DNA from: Comamonadaceae bacterium 2PF
GTDB lineage: Bacteria > Pseudomonadota > Gammaproteobacteria > Burkholderiales > Burkholderiaceae_C
NCBI GenBank assembly: GCA_005502875.1
Contig: SCMV01000031.1
Location: forward strand, 1 to 47,035
DNA: 47,035 nt
Direction: 5' to 3'
Below are positions 25,190 to 34,115 of the stretch, piece after piece. Position numbers and translations under genes: made by a program. Under the pieces are notes generated by a model. It was not told the origin of the DNA. It saw only the letters and a program-made list of their open reading frames with translations, and searched no databases. Numbering within the stretch: position 1 is the stretch's first letter; every line of letters starts with the position of its first letter.

Positions 25190-26316
25190 GCAGCCCCTGC
25201 CCGACCCGCATCCTCTTTTTTGCCGACGCGGCCAGCGTGCACACGCGCCGCTGGGTGCAGGCCGTGGCCGACCGGGGAGGCGAGGCGGTGGTCATCACGC
25301 GCCAGCCGGCCGAGGTGCCCGGCGCGAAGGAGGTCATCGCCATCCGACCGGGTTCGGACAAGCTGGGCTGGTTCGCCGCCTTGCCTGAGGTGCGTCGCGT
25401 GTCCCGCGAGGTTGCGGCGCGTTTCCAGCCCACCCTGGTGCACGGCCATTACGTGACCTCGTACGGCCTGTGGGCGGCGGCTTGCGGGCTGGCTTTGCCG
25501 AAGGTGCTCACCGCCTGGGGCAGCGACATCCTCGTGACGCCGCGCGAGAGCCGGCTGATGCGCCTGGTCGTGGCCTGGTCGCTGCGCCGCGCCGACCTCA
25601 TCACGGCCGACTCGATGGACATGATCGACGAGATCGCGCAGTACCACCCCTCGGCGCCTTGCCACCAGATCCTGTGGGGCGCAGACACCGACCTGTTCAC
25701 CCCGCTGGACGCTGCGCGCAAGCCCGCCAGCTTCGACATCGTCAGCCTGCGCAGCTGGGAGCCGAACTACAACATCGACGTGATCGTCAACGCGTTTGCG
25801 CGCTTCGTGGCCGAGCGGCCCGATGCCGCCGCGCGCCTGCACCTGCTGGGTGGTGGCAGCCTGCAGGGTGACATCGAGCAGCAGGTCAAGCACCTGGGCC
25901 TGGTGGACCAGGTGGTGTTCCATGGCCGCGTGGGGGATCGCGCCATGGTCGAGGCCATCCAGCAAAGCCGCGTGTCGGTGTCGGTGCCGACCTCGGATGC
26001 CACCTCGGTGTCGGTGCTCGAGTCGATGGCCTGCGGGCTGCCCATCGTGGCGTCTGACTTGCCCGCCAACCGCCAGTGGATCGACGAGCAGGGCGGCTGC
26101 ATCGTGCCCGTGCGCGATGCCGATGCGCTCACACAAGCCCTGCTGCGCCTGCACGATCACCCAGAACAGACGGCGCAGATGGGGCCACACAACCGCGATC
26201 GCATCGAGCGCGATGCATCCAGGCGCGGGCAGATGGACGCCATGTGGCGCCACTACCAGAAGCTGCTGCAGCCCTGCGGCCTGCGCATGCAGCGCAAGCG
26301 CGCGGTCAGCGGGTGA
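25186..26316 (+). CDS. GT4-type glycosyltransferase
   Basis: The product is 376 residues. It opens with ILFFADAASVHTRRWVQAVAD, the N-terminal Rossmann segment of family-4 transferases, and has FQPTLVHGHYVTSYG before the catalytic region. The C-terminal domain has LLGGGSLQGDIE, VVFHGRVGDRAMV and the nucleotide-sugar EX7E-type motif in SVSVLESMACGLPIVASDLP. GT4 enzymes are retaining transferases that extend lipid-linked glycans from NDP-sugars. It is coupled by 4-bp overlap to the acetyltransferase upstream and lies about 8 bp from the GT2 gene downstream. Confidence 0.92.
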   Translation: MSSPCPTRILFFADAASVHTRRWVQAVADRGGEAVVITRQPAEVPGAKEVIAIRPGSDKLGWFAALPEVRRVSREVAARFQPTLVHGHYVTSYGLWAAACGLALPKVLTAWGSDILVTPRESRLMRLVVAWSLRRADLITADSMDMIDEIAQYHPSAPCHQILWGADTDLFTPLDAARKPASFDIVSLRSWEPNYNIDVIVNAFARFVAERPDAAARLHLLGGGSLQGDIEQQVKHLGLVDQVVFHGRVGDRAMVEAIQQSRVSVSVPTSDATSVSVLESMACGLPIVASDLPANRQWIDEQGGCIVPVRDADALTQALLRLHDHPEQTAQMGPHNRDRIERDASRRGQMDAMWRHYQKLLQPCGLRMQRKRAVSG

Positions 26317-26324
26317 GCGCACAC

Positions 26325-27485
26325 ATGGGCACCGTCCGCTTCGATCAGCCCGCCGTGTCGCGGCGCGTTTCCGTGATCGTTCCGTGTCGCAACGAGGTCG
26401 AGCACATCGTGCCGTTCTGCCAAAGCGTGGCCGCGCAGCAATTGCCCGAAGGCTGGACACTGGAAGTGTGGATCGCCGACGGCATGAGCAACGACGGCAC
26501 GCGCGAGCGCTTGGGTGACTTCTGCGAAGGCATCAACGCCCGCAAGCCCGAGCAGGCGCACGAGCGCGCGATGCACTTTGCGATGATCGACAACCCGGGG
26601 CGCATCGTCTCGACCGGCCTGAACCGCTGCATCGAGCGCGCCACGGGCGAGTTCATCGTGCGCCTGGACGTGCACACGGTCTACGCCGAGGACTACATTG
26701 CGCAGTGCCTGGCCACCTGGCAGGCCACCGGCGCCGACAACGTGGGCGGGCCCTGGCGGGCGCAAGGTGGCGATGGGCCCCAGGCGCGTGTGCAGCGAGC
26801 TGTGGCTGCGGCCTTCCAGTCCAAGTGGGTGGCAGGGGGCGCGCTCTCGCGCGATCTGGCCCACAACGGTGAGGCCGACACCGTCTACCTGGGCGCCTGG
26901 CCGCGCAGCACCTTCGAGCGCTTTGGTGGCTTCGACGAGAACCTGGTGCGCAACCAGGACGACGAGCACAACCTGCGCATCCACCGAGGCGGTGGGCGCA
27001 TCTGGCAGTCGTCGGCCATCCGTTCGGTCTACTTTCCGCGCAGCAGCAAGGGCGATGTCTTTCGGCAGTACCGCCAATACGGCTACTGGAAGCCCTTCGT
27101 GATGAAAAAGCACGGCCAGGCCGCTGCCTTGCGTCACCTGATCCCTGGCCTGTTCGTGGCCACGCTGCTGCTGTGCGTGCTGATGATGATCGCCGGCTCG
27201 GCCGTGGCCTTGCTGATCGAGCCTGGCCAGAATTACCGCCTGGGCGCGCTGTGGGTGTCGGCCGTTGGCACCGCCGGCCTGTTGGGGCTGACGCTGCTGT
27301 ACGGCTCGGCCGTGCTGGCCGTGAGCTGGCGCATCGCCGGTGAAGCCGGGCGCGAGCTGTTCTGGCACCTGCCCGATGTGATCGCGGTCTACCATTTCGG
27401 CTACGGCCTGGGCTCGCTGAGCGGGTGGTTCGATGCCCTGCTGCGCGGCAAGCCCGACCCGGCGTTCGGCCGCCTGACCAGGTGA
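26325..27485 (+). CDS. GT2 glycosyltransferase, ExoA-like
   Basis: This is a 386-residue membrane-attached GT-A enzyme. The N-terminus has RRVSVIVPCRNEVEHIVPFC and LEVWIADGMSNDGTRE; the metal-binding region reads FIVRLDVHTVYAEDY (an Asp-x-His like that of succinoglycan ExoA). The acceptor region has FGGFDENLVRNQDDEHNLRI, and C-terminal membrane helices begin near residue 275 (HLIPGLFVATLLLCVLMMIAG). A GTG at 26313 overlapping the previous stop is an alternative start. It probably adds a sugar to the lipid-linked repeat unit at the inner face of the membrane. Confidence 0.9.
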   Translation: MGTVRFDQPAVSRRVSVIVPCRNEVEHIVPFCQSVAAQQLPEGWTLEVWIADGMSNDGTRERLGDFCEGINARKPEQAHERAMHFAMIDNPGRIVSTGLNRCIERATGEFIVRLDVHTVYAEDYIAQCLATWQATGADNVGGPWRAQGGDGPQARVQRAVAAAFQSKWVAGGALSRDLAHNGEADTVYLGAWPRSTFERFGGFDENLVRNQDDEHNLRIHRGGGRIWQSSAIRSVYFPRSSKGDVFRQYRQYGYWKPFVMKKHGQAAALRHLIPGLFVATLLLCVLMMIAGSAVALLIEPGQNYRLGALWVSAVGTAGLLGLTLLYGSAVLAVSWRIAGEAGRELFWHLPDVIAVYHFGYGLGSLSGWFDALLRGKPDPAFGRLTR

Positions 27486-27575
27486 GTGGCAGAGGTCCCT
27501 TTGCAGCCCATTGAGCCGCCTTCGCAGCTGCCACAACTTGCCTTTCCCGCACCTCCTTCGCCCCTTGACCTGCCC

Positions 27576-28763
27576 ATGAGCACCGACAACAAGCCCGCCT
27601 TCCTGCCCTTCGCCCTGCCTGAAATTGGCGAAGAAGAAATCGCCGAAGTTGTGGACACGCTGCGCTCGGGCTGGGTGACCACCGGCCCGAAGGCACGCAA
27701 GTTCGAAGAGGCTTTCGGGGCATTCCTGGGTGAGCCCGGCCTGCATTGCATCGCCGTGAACTCGGCCACCGCAGGCCTGCACCTGGCACTCGAGGCCCTG
27801 GGCATCGGGCCGGGCGACGAGGTCATCACCACCACGCACACCTTCACGGCCACGGCCGAGGTGGTGCGCTACCTGGGCGCCGACGTCAAGCTGGTGGACA
27901 TCGACCCGGCCACGCTCAACATCGACCTGGCCCAGCTCGAAGCAGCCATCACGCCCAAGACGAAAGCCATCATGCCGGTGCACTACGCCGGCCTGGCGGT
28001 GGACATGGACGCGGTGCAGGCCATCGCACGCCGGCATGGCGTCAAGGTGGTCGAGGACGCGGCCCATGCGCTGCCCACCACCTGGCGCGGCAAGCTGATC
28101 GGCCTGCACGACAGCGACGCCATCGTCTTCAGCTTCTACGCCAACAAGACCATGACCACGGGCGAGGGCGGCATGCTGGTCACGCGCAACGCAGAACTTG
28201 CTGCGCGCGCCAAGGTCATGCGCCTGCACGGCATCAACCGCGATGCCTTCGATCGCTTCACGGCCAAGGTGCCCAGCTGGTACTACGAGATCGTGGCGCC
28301 CGGCTTCAAGTACAACCTGACCGACATCGCCGCCGCGCTGGGCCTGCACCAGCTGCAGCGCATCGAGGGCTTTCAGCACAAGCGCGAGCACCTGGCCCAG
28401 CGCTTCGACGCGGCGCTGGCCGACCTGCCACTGGTGCTGCCCCCGCGCCCCGTGCACGAGGGTGACCGCCACTCCTGGCACCTGTACGTGGTGCGCCTGA
28501 AAGACGATGCCGGCATCACGCGCGACCAGCTCATCGAGCAGCTGTTTGCCGACGGCATCGGCGTGAGCGTGCACTACATCCCGCTGCACCTGCACCCCTA
28601 CTGGCGCGACCGCTATGGCCTCCAGCCCGAGCAGTTCCCGCACAGCCAGCTGGCGTACGAGCGCATGGTGAGCCTGCCGCTGTACACGCGCATGACCGAC
28701 GCCGACGTGGACCGCGTCGTGGCCTCGGTGCGCAAGGCCTTTGGCGCTGCCGCGCTCGCCTGA
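27576..28763 (+). CDS. DegT/DnrJ/EryC1-family sugar aminotransferase
   Basis: This PLP enzyme of 395 residues transfers an amino group to a keto-sugar nucleotide, making an amino sugar for glycan synthesis. The start at 27576 follows a Pro-rich non-coding-like stretch and gives the canonical opening [24 protein letters not shown] (split around residue 10). PLP-contact regions are [33 protein letters not shown] and [15 protein letters not shown], where Lys191 forms the Schiff base. The 90-bp gap to the GT2 gene is the largest in the operon. Members of this family such as PglE or WbpE make diamino sugars, but the exact product cannot be read here. Confidence 0.92.
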   Translation: MSTDNKPAFLPFALPEIGEEEIAEVVDTLRSGWVTTGPKARKFEEAFGAFLGEPGLHCIAVNSATAGLHLALEALGIGPGDEVITTTHTFTATAEVVRYLGADVKLVDIDPATLNIDLAQLEAAITPKTKAIMPVHYAGLAVDMDAVQAIARRHGVKVVEDAAHALPTTWRGKLIGLHDSDAIVFSFYANKTMTTGEGGMLVTRNAELAARAKVMRLHGINRDAFDRFTAKVPSWYYEIVAPGFKYNLTDIAAALGLHQLQRIEGFQHKREHLAQRFDAALADLPLVLPPRPVHEGDRHSWHLYVVRLKDDAGITRDQLIEQLFADGIGVSVHYIPLHLHPYWRDRYGLQPEQFPHSQLAYERMVSLPLYTRMTDADVDRVVASVRKAFGAAALA

Positions 28764-28806
28764 GCGGGCTGTCCACCGACGCCAACGCCTGCACTCGCTC
28801 GACCTC

Positions 28807-29403
28807 ATGGCCAAACGCCTGTTCGACCTGCTGCTGTCTTCCATCGGCTTGCTGCTGCTGGCGCCGGTGCTGCTGCTGATCGCCGTGCTGGTCAAGCTCG
28901 ACTCGCCCGGTCCGGTGATGTTCCGACAGGAGCGCGTGGGCCGCTTCGGCCAGCCTTTTCGCATCCACAAGTTCCGCACCATGCGCCACGAGCCGGCGGG
29001 GCAGGGCCTGCAGATCACCGTGGGGGCGGATCGCCGCATCACGCGGGTGGGTGGCTTCTTGCGGGCGTCGAAACTCGACGAGCTGCCGCAGCTGCTCGAC
29101 GTGTGGCTGGGCGACATGAGCCTGGTCGGGCCGCGCCCAGAGGTGCCGCGCTACGTGGCGCACTACCCGGCCGAGCTGCGTGACAAGGTGCTGTCGGTGC
29201 GCCCTGGCATCACGGACATCGCTTCGATCGAGTACCGCGACGAGAGCGCCGTTCTGGCCCGAGCCGCGGACCCGGAGCGCGCCTACATCGACGAGGTGCT
29301 GCCGCACAAGCTGGCGCTGGCGGCCCGCTATGTCGAGCGATCGTCACTGTGGTTGGACGTTTGGCTGATCTGGCGCACGGTGGTGGCCATCGTTCGCCGC
29401 TGA
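28807..29403 (+). CDS. Small phosphoglycosyl transferase (PglC/bacterial sugar transferase domain)
   Basis: The 198-residue protein consists of the catalytic sugar-transferase domain only: an N-terminal re-entrant hydrophobic helix (LFDLLLSSIGLLLLAPVLLLI, residues 5-25), SPGPVMFRQERVGR, the substrate-binding FRIHKFRTMR, and SKLDELPQLLDVWLGDMSLVGPRPE. This is the monotopic PglC-type, shorter than WcaJ/WbaP, which carry extra membrane helices. It moves a phosphosugar from a UDP-sugar to undecaprenyl phosphate, the first membrane step. It is the last gene of the glycan operon, 43 bp after the aminotransferase. Confidence 0.92.
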   Translation: MAKRLFDLLLSSIGLLLLAPVLLLIAVLVKLDSPGPVMFRQERVGRFGQPFRIHKFRTMRHEPAGQGLQITVGADRRITRVGGFLRASKLDELPQLLDVWLGDMSLVGPRPEVPRYVAHYPAELRDKVLSVRPGITDIASIEYRDESAVLARAADPERAYIDEVLPHKLALAARYVERSSLWLDVWLIWRTVVAIVRR

Positions 29404-29425
29404 AGCCATATTTGAAAGATGGCCC

Positions 29426-29473
29426 AACACCTCGTTCTAGGTGTTTGACCTCCTCCCGGCGGCTCGGTTAGCC
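29426..29473 (+). promoter_or_regulatory. Hairpin overlapping a possible sigma-70 promoter
   Basis: AACACCT (29426-29432) and AGGTGTT (29439-29445) form a perfect 7-bp inverted repeat with a 6-nt loop. Its right arm touches TTGACC (29445-29450), which is 17 bp from TTAGCC (29468-29473), a plausible -35/-10 pair for the downstream three-gene operon. The dyad could be an operator or the terminator of the glycan operon. Confidence 0.4.
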
Positions 29474-29555
29474 TCATGCGGCACTTCGAAACAGGGGTGC
29501 GTCTGGTGTTACGGCTGATCGGGACGCCTGGCCTGAAACCGGGATGGGGGGATGC

Positions 29556-30980
29556 ATGTTCAAGCGTGAACATCGTGGTAGCACGAGATCGAGCGGGGGC
29601 GCCTGGGTGCTCATTCTGGGCATGGGCTTGCTGGCCCTCCTCAGTGGTTGTGGCATCCTGAACTATCAGCAGGACCCCGTGGGTGCGGTGATGTCGTTGC
29701 CCAAGCTGGCTGACAGCGTCATGGAAATCAAGACGGTCAGCGACATCAAGCGTTCGTTCGTTTTCCGCGCGGCCACAATCCTTTTTCCCGATGGCGTGCC
29801 CGAGTCACCTGAGGCCTTGCCAACCCTGAGTGGGGAACAACAGGAGGCGGTCAATGCCTTCCTTGCACAGCGAATTCAGGGCGTGCAAGTGCGGGCCAGC
29901 GGGCTCATCGCGAACAGTCCGGTGTACCAGCCGCTGCAGAAAGGCGCCATCGAGTTCAAGCGGGTCAAGTTCCTGGTGACGGGCAAGCCCGAGGCGATCG
30001 TGGACGACACGGGTGTTGTGTTTGTCGACGTGCGCATCGTGCAGGCCATCCTGCGTTCTGTGATCATCCAGTGGCAGAGGCAGGGGGGCATCGAAGGTTC
30101 GAGCAACATCTTCGGCATCTACGTCACCCCAGATCGACACGACCTCTATCCTGACGCCAGGCCCCTGTCTGCCGCCGAGGAGTCCAAAGCCATTGGGCAG
30201 TTCAACCGCTTTCGGACATCTGTTGCCAGCGCCGCGCCCAACACAGAGATCGGCATTTGGTTCAAGCTGTTCACCCAGGACACCAGCGATGGCCCCATGA
30301 GCCAGGCGTTTGGCGATGGGCTGTTGAATCGCCTGTTCGATCGGGCCTTGGGGGCGTTGAACGCGCAGATGAACGAGGCGGCGGTGTTGCAATCAGCGCG
30401 TTATGCGCAGGAGACGTTCGAAAGTGCCCTGGATTTCCTGGTTGCCCATGAGCTCGCGCACCAGGCTTTTGGTCACCCAGGTGCTCGCGTTGTGCCCGCG
30501 GGGGCGGGCGATGCAGACACTTGCCATGCCTGGCAGGCGCAAGAATCCCTGGCCGATGAGCTCGCGACGGTGTTGCTGATTCAGCGTCAGTTCGTCGAAT
30601 CACGTGCGCCATCGATCGTGAAAACCGAGAACGGCCACACGATCGATGGCGACGGATTCACCTTGAGCGTCAATGGTGGGGTGCTGTTCCTGTCCACGGC
30701 CTTTCAGCTGGCTGGTTTCACACAAGAGTTGGTGAAGGCGCCTTGCACGTATCCAAGCGTTGCTCAAAGGCTCGAAGCTCAAGAGCCTCTTTGGGCGTAC
30801 GCAGACAGGGCGCGATCTCAAGGGATGTACCTCGAGGGCTTGATGAGAGGCGACTGGTTGCGTTCGAGGGATGACGCGCGCATGGCTTCGATCCTTGAAG
30901 CGGCTCGATCCGGCGAAGGCCAACGCGTCAGGGCGCTGCTGGATCCCATCGTCGAGCAGCGGTTCAAGGGGAAGGTATGA
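29556..30980 (+). CDS. Lipoprotein with HExxH metalloprotease motif
   Basis: The protein is 474 residues. The start at 29556 (MFKREHRG) follows a GGGGGA ribosome-binding stretch and leads into a lipoprotein signal ending LLSGC (Cys32). The long middle region (40-280) is not a family I recognise. A zinc-protease helix then appears: FLVAHELAHQAFGH, with His298, Glu299 and His302, followed by QESLADELAT with Glu330 and Asp334, the ExxAD spacing seen in M48-like gluzincins. So it is a likely envelope metalloprotease, or a protein that kept the fold. It heads a tightly overlapping three-gene operon, and its codon use is visibly less GC-biased than the glycan genes upstream. Confidence 0.72.
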   Translation: MFKREHRGSTRSSGGAWVLILGMGLLALLSGCGILNYQQDPVGAVMSLPKLADSVMEIKTVSDIKRSFVFRAATILFPDGVPESPEALPTLSGEQQEAVNAFLAQRIQGVQVRASGLIANSPVYQPLQKGAIEFKRVKFLVTGKPEAIVDDTGVVFVDVRIVQAILRSVIIQWQRQGGIEGSSNIFGIYVTPDRHDLYPDARPLSAAEESKAIGQFNRFRTSVASAAPNTEIGIWFKLFTQDTSDGPMSQAFGDGLLNRLFDRALGALNAQMNEAAVLQSARYAQETFESALDFLVAHELAHQAFGHPGARVVPAGAGDADTCHAWQAQESLADELATVLLIQRQFVESRAPSIVKTENGHTIDGDGFTLSVNGGVLFLSTAFQLAGFTQELVKAPCTYPSVAQRLEAQEPLWAYADRARSQGMYLEGLMRGDWLRSRDDARMASILEAARSGEGQRVRALLDPIVEQRFKGKV

Positions 30981-31552
30981 AAACGGCCTCGCTCATCGTG
31001 AGCTCCTGCGCAATCGCTTTGTTGTGCGCCTGCTCGACGGTTGATCGTGCCCCCGGGAGTCGAGAGGCATTTGATGTGTCCGTGCCCTACCGCAGCGGGG
31101 GGGCCGGCTTCGGGGGCTCGGCGCACAGCGACATGGCCATCGTGCCTCCCGGCAAGCATGCGACGTTCGTCGCCGCGCAATGCCTGCAGGGCGCCATGCA
31201 GGTGTTCAACGCCCAGATGCTGCAACCCGATGTGCTTGCGCTGACAGAGCGAGACTCCGATGTTAGGTGGCAGTCCGATGTCGGTCTGCTGTCAGCCGAT
31301 CAGATGCGGCGCTACAACGCACGGGCCACGCATCCCCCGCTGCGAGACAGGCTTTTTGGCGTTCGATTCTCAGGGCGACTGAAGATCATCGACAACGAGC
31401 TGCGCTTTTCGATCCAGGCAAGGCTGTCCGGTCGGGGCACCGGAGAGGGGTGGCAGGAGCTCGATGAGAAGGACTATGACGGCGCCTTCTTCACCCTGGC
31501 TTTGGCGGAACGCCTGAAGGAGCGCTTGCGCGCGACACAGGAGCCGAAGTGA
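30977..31552 (+). CDS. Lipoprotein of unknown function
   Basis: The 191-residue protein begins MKTASLIVSSCAIALLCAC, a lipoprotein signal with Cys19 as the likely lipidated residue, followed by STVDRAPGSREAF. The mature part contains a glycine-rich stretch (YRSGGAGFGGSAHSD) and a predicted beta-rich second half (LFGVRFSGRLKIIDNELRFSI) ending in a charged helix. I recognise no family. The ATG overlaps the metalloprotease stop by 4 bp and its own stop overlaps the next gene by 4 bp, so translation of all three is coupled and they probably act together at the envelope. Confidence 0.7.
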   Translation: MKTASLIVSSCAIALLCACSTVDRAPGSREAFDVSVPYRSGGAGFGGSAHSDMAIVPPGKHATFVAAQCLQGAMQVFNAQMLQPDVLALTERDSDVRWQSDVGLLSADQMRRYNARATHPPLRDRLFGVRFSGRLKIIDNELRFSIQARLSGRGTGEGWQELDEKDYDGAFFTLALAERLKERLRATQEPK

Positions 31553-32010
31553 AGCGGCGCCTTGTCCTATCGGTGGTCTGGATGTGTGCTTTGCTGCTGG
31601 CGGTCCTCATCACCGAGGCCTACTTCGCGCGCACGGTGACCGTGATGGACCAGCAGGTCCACATCCTGACCGCGACGTCCAGGGTGGCGGCCTACGAGGC
31701 CCTGGCGCAGATATACGGACCCATGATCCTGCTGATGGGCTCTGCCTGGTTTGCCAAGATGTTCAAGGAAGTCACCGACTCAGCCGTCGAGGTGATGCGG
31801 TTTCGGCTGGCGATGGCCTCGACCCTGCTCTACAACGCGATCATGCTGGGCATGCTGGCTGCCCCTCATTTCGGATCGCCCGAAGGCATGGTCCTGTCGG
31901 CGTTCGACGATGCCCGCAAGGTGGGGCTTGCGCTGGCGTTCTTGCTGGCGTGGCCGAACGTTCATTATTTCGGCGCCAAGCCACCGGGTGAATCGGCGGT
32001 GGGCACCTGA
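31549..32010 (+). CDS. Small polytopic membrane protein of unknown function
   Basis: The 153-residue protein starts at a GTG that overlaps the lipoprotein stop (GTGA). It has four hydrophobic segments: VLSVVWMCALLLAVLITEAY, IYGPMILLMGSAWFA, MASTLLYNAIMLGMLAA and GLALAFLLAWPNVHYFG, with a periplasmic loop after the first. No motif or family is recognised. It is the third member of the HExxH-lipoprotein operon; its 3' end overlaps the convergent MarR gene by 46 bp, which would give antisense transcripts. Confidence 0.7.
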   Translation: MKRRLVLSVVWMCALLLAVLITEAYFARTVTVMDQQVHILTATSRVAAYEALAQIYGPMILLMGSAWFAKMFKEVTDSAVEVMRFRLAMASTLLYNAIMLGMLAAPHFGSPEGMVLSAFDDARKVGLALAFLLAWPNVHYFGAKPPGESAVGT

Positions 32011-32480
32011 GCCGTCGGGATGCCACCGGCCAGCTGAGTCAGCTGCTCGCGTAACTGAGTCTGCTGCTCGGCCGAGAACATGCGCGCCATGCGCTCGTCG
32101 TGCGCCTGCACCGCCCGGATGATCTCAAGCAGATCGGACTGGCCCTTCTGGGTCAAGGCCAGGCTGAAGGCTCGCCGGTCTTCCGGCACGGCCTGGCGTT
32201 GCATGTAGCCCAGGTCTTCCAGCGCATCGACCAGGATCACCGCGCCCGAGCGGGCGATGCCCATCACCTTGGCCAGTTGGGTCAGCTTCAGCCCCGGGTT
32301 GCGAGAAACGATCACCATCGCCGAGAAGCGCGGCGGCGTGATGCCCCACGGTGCCAGCGAAGCGACAAAGTCTTCGTAGAGCCGGATCTGGGCGCGGCGA
32401 ACGGCGTAGCCGAGCAGGGTGTCGAGCACGCCGTAGTCGATGCCGGGAACGCGTGGGACGAAGTGATCCGTGTCTTGCAT
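31965..32480 (-). CDS. MarR-family transcriptional regulator
   Basis: This is a 171-residue winged-helix regulator. The DNA-binding region spans about 55-115: GLKLTQLAKVMGIARSGAVILVDALEDLG, followed by the wing RQAVPEDRRAFSLALTQKG with the conserved DxR. Flanking helices form the dimer. The C-terminus ends in a short Pro/Gly tail. MarR proteins usually repress an adjacent operon and release it on binding a phenolic or lipophilic ligand or on oxidation; no target is evident. It may be co-transcribed with sdaA downstream... the gap to the sdaA start is not shared, since sdaA lies upstream of it on this strand and ends 67 bp before the MarR start. Confidence 0.9.
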   Translation of the reverse strand: MQDTDHFVPRVPGIDYGVLDTLLGYAVRRAQIRLYEDFVASLAPWGITPPRFSAMVIVSRNPGLKLTQLAKVMGIARSGAVILVDALEDLGYMQRQAVPEDRRAFSLALTQKGQSDLLEIIRAVQAHDERMARMFSAEQQTQLREQLTQLAGGIPTAQVPTADSPGGLAPK

Positions 32481-32547
32481 GAAGGCCAGTCTAGGAGCGC
32501 TGTTGCGAAGTGTGGGAAATCGGCCGCGACAGTCGGGTACTTTGTCG

Positions 32548-33954
32548 TCAGCAGGCCACGATGTTGACGGCCAGCCCGCCCAGGGAGGTTTCCTTGTAGC
32601 GGCTTTGCATGTCGGCGCCGGTCTGCTTCATCGTGAGGATGGCCTGATCGAGGCTAACGCGGTGCTGCCCATCGCCCAGCAGCGCCAGGCGGGCTGCGTG
32701 GATGGCCTGCACGGCACCCACCGCGTTGCGCTCGATGCATGGGATCTGGACCAGCCCACCCACCGGGTCGCAGGTCAGGCCCAGGTGGTGCTCCAGGCCG
32801 ATTTCTGCGGCGTTCTCGACCTGCTCGGGTGTGCCTCCCATGGTGGCGCACAGGCCCGCGGCGGCCATCGCGCAGGCCACCCCGACCTCGCCCTGACAGC
32901 CCACCTCGGCGCCCGAGATCGATGCGTTCTCCTTGCACAGTAGGCCGATGGCCGCGGCGGTCAGCAAGAAGTCCTGCATGCGCTCTTCGGTGGCCCCGCT
33001 CAGGTGGCGCATGGCGTGGTGCAGCACCGCGGGCACGATGCCTGCGGCGCCGTTGGTGGGCGCCGTGACCACCCGACCGCCTGACGCGTTCTCTTCGTTG
33101 ACGGCCAGGGCCCACAGCGTGACCCAGTCCATTTGCTGCAGCGGGTCGGCGCTGGTTTGTTCGGCGCTCAGGGAGGTGAGCCGCTGGTGAACCTGGGGCG
33201 CGCGTCGACGCACCCGGTAGCCACCAGGCAGCTCCGGGTGGTGGGGCTCATCGAGGCCGCAACCTCGGCGCACGCAGGCCTGCATCGCCTGCCAGATCGA
33301 TGCCAGGCCTTCGCGCGTGGCGGCATCGCTGCGCCAATGGGTTTCGTTGCGCCGCATCAGCTCGGCGATGCTCAGGCCTTGCTGCGTGCATCGCTGCAGC
33401 AACTCGGCTGCGCTGTGAAAGGGCAGGGGCAAGGCATCTGGGCCGGGCGCGACGTCGGCTTGCCGGGCGGGCCGCTCGGCGACCTCCTGTGACACGACGA
33501 AGCCCCCGCCCACCGAGTACCAGGTCTCTGCCAGCAGCGCCCCATCGGCGTCGTCGAGCGCCGTCAGGGTCATGGCGTTGGGGTGGAAGGGCAGGCTGCG
33601 TCGGCCATCGAGCAGCAGGTCGTGTTCAGGGTTGAACGCGATGTCTTGTTCGCCGATCAGCTTCATGCGACGGGTGTCGCGCACGCTTTGGAGCCAAAGC
33701 GGGATGGCGTCCAGGTCCACCGAGTGGGGCTCGTGCCCCATCAGGCCGAGCTGCACCGCGCGATCGCTGCCATGGCCTCGCCCGGTGGCCCCGAGCGAGC
33801 CGAGCAGCTCGCAGCGCACCCTCGCCACCCGGCTCAGCAAACCCTCACGCTGCAGCCTGAGGGCAAAGAGGCGAGCGGCCCGCATCGGTCCCACGGTGTG
33901 GGAACTGGAGGGGCCGATGCCCACCTTGAAGAGGTCGAACACCGAGATGGCCAT
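32548..33954 (-). CDS. sdaA: L-serine ammonia-lyase (iron-sulfur type, single polypeptide)
   Basis: The enzyme deaminates L-serine to pyruvate and ammonia using a [4Fe-4S] cluster. The 468-residue length fits the single-chain bacterial form. The beta domain opens with [22 protein letters not shown]. The alpha domain has [26 protein letters not shown] and the cysteine region [23 protein letters not shown]. The chain ends in VNIVAC; in type 2 serine dehydratases the C-terminal Cys lies in the active site as a tail-in-mouth ligand. A GGGAGC ribosome-binding site precedes the ATG at 33954. The product ammonia and pyruvate feed central metabolism. Confidence 0.96.
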   Translation of the reverse strand: MAISVFDLFKVGIGPSSSHTVGPMRAARLFALRLQREGLLSRVARVRCELLGSLGATGRGHGSDRAVQLGLMGHEPHSVDLDAIPLWLQSVRDTRRMKLIGEQDIAFNPEHDLLLDGRRSLPFHPNAMTLTALDDADGALLAETWYSVGGGFVVSQEVAERPARQADVAPGPDALPLPFHSAAELLQRCTQQGLSIAELMRRNETHWRSDAATREGLASIWQAMQACVRRGCGLDEPHHPELPGGYRVRRRAPQVHQRLTSLSAEQTSADPLQQMDWVTLWALAVNEENASGGRVVTAPTNGAAGIVPAVLHHAMRHLSGATEERMQDFLLTAAAIGLLCKENASISGAEVGCQGEVGVACAMAAAGLCATMGGTPEQVENAAEIGLEHHLGLTCDPVGGLVQIPCIERNAVGAVQAIHAARLALLGDGQHRVSLDQAILTMKQTGADMQSRYKETSLGGLAVNIVAC

Positions 33955-34037
33955 GGTTTGCTCCCGATGTTTTCATCGTCGCACTTGCGGTGGGGGTGGC
34001 AACGGGGGCAGACCCTGAGACCCTGCACGCGACCATG

Positions 34038-34074
34038 AAAAAAGGCCGTCCCGCTGCGAACAGCGCGGACGGCC
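34038..34074 (-). terminator. Rho-independent terminator for the 34116-34997 gene
   Basis: GGCCGTCC (34044-34051) pairs with GGACGGCC (34067-34074), with further GC pairs toward the loop. Read on the minus strand the stem is followed by six T residues (the A-run 34038-34043). It lies about 40 bp past the stop of the metal-dependent hydrolase-family gene. Confidence 0.85.
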
Positions 34075-34115
34075 AACACGATGCATTCGAGAGAGAGAGT
34101 GGAGGGTGACTCGGC

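Noticed and set aside
26253..29117. A 954-codon open frame on the minus strand across the glycan genes
   Set aside because: It is antisense to four well-supported genes with clear motifs, has composition typical of high-GC shadow frames and no recognisable domain.
34088..34100. GA-dinucleotide run as a phase-variable repeat
   Set aside because: It is about five units long and lies in the 3' untranslated part of a gene, where slippage would have no coding effect.
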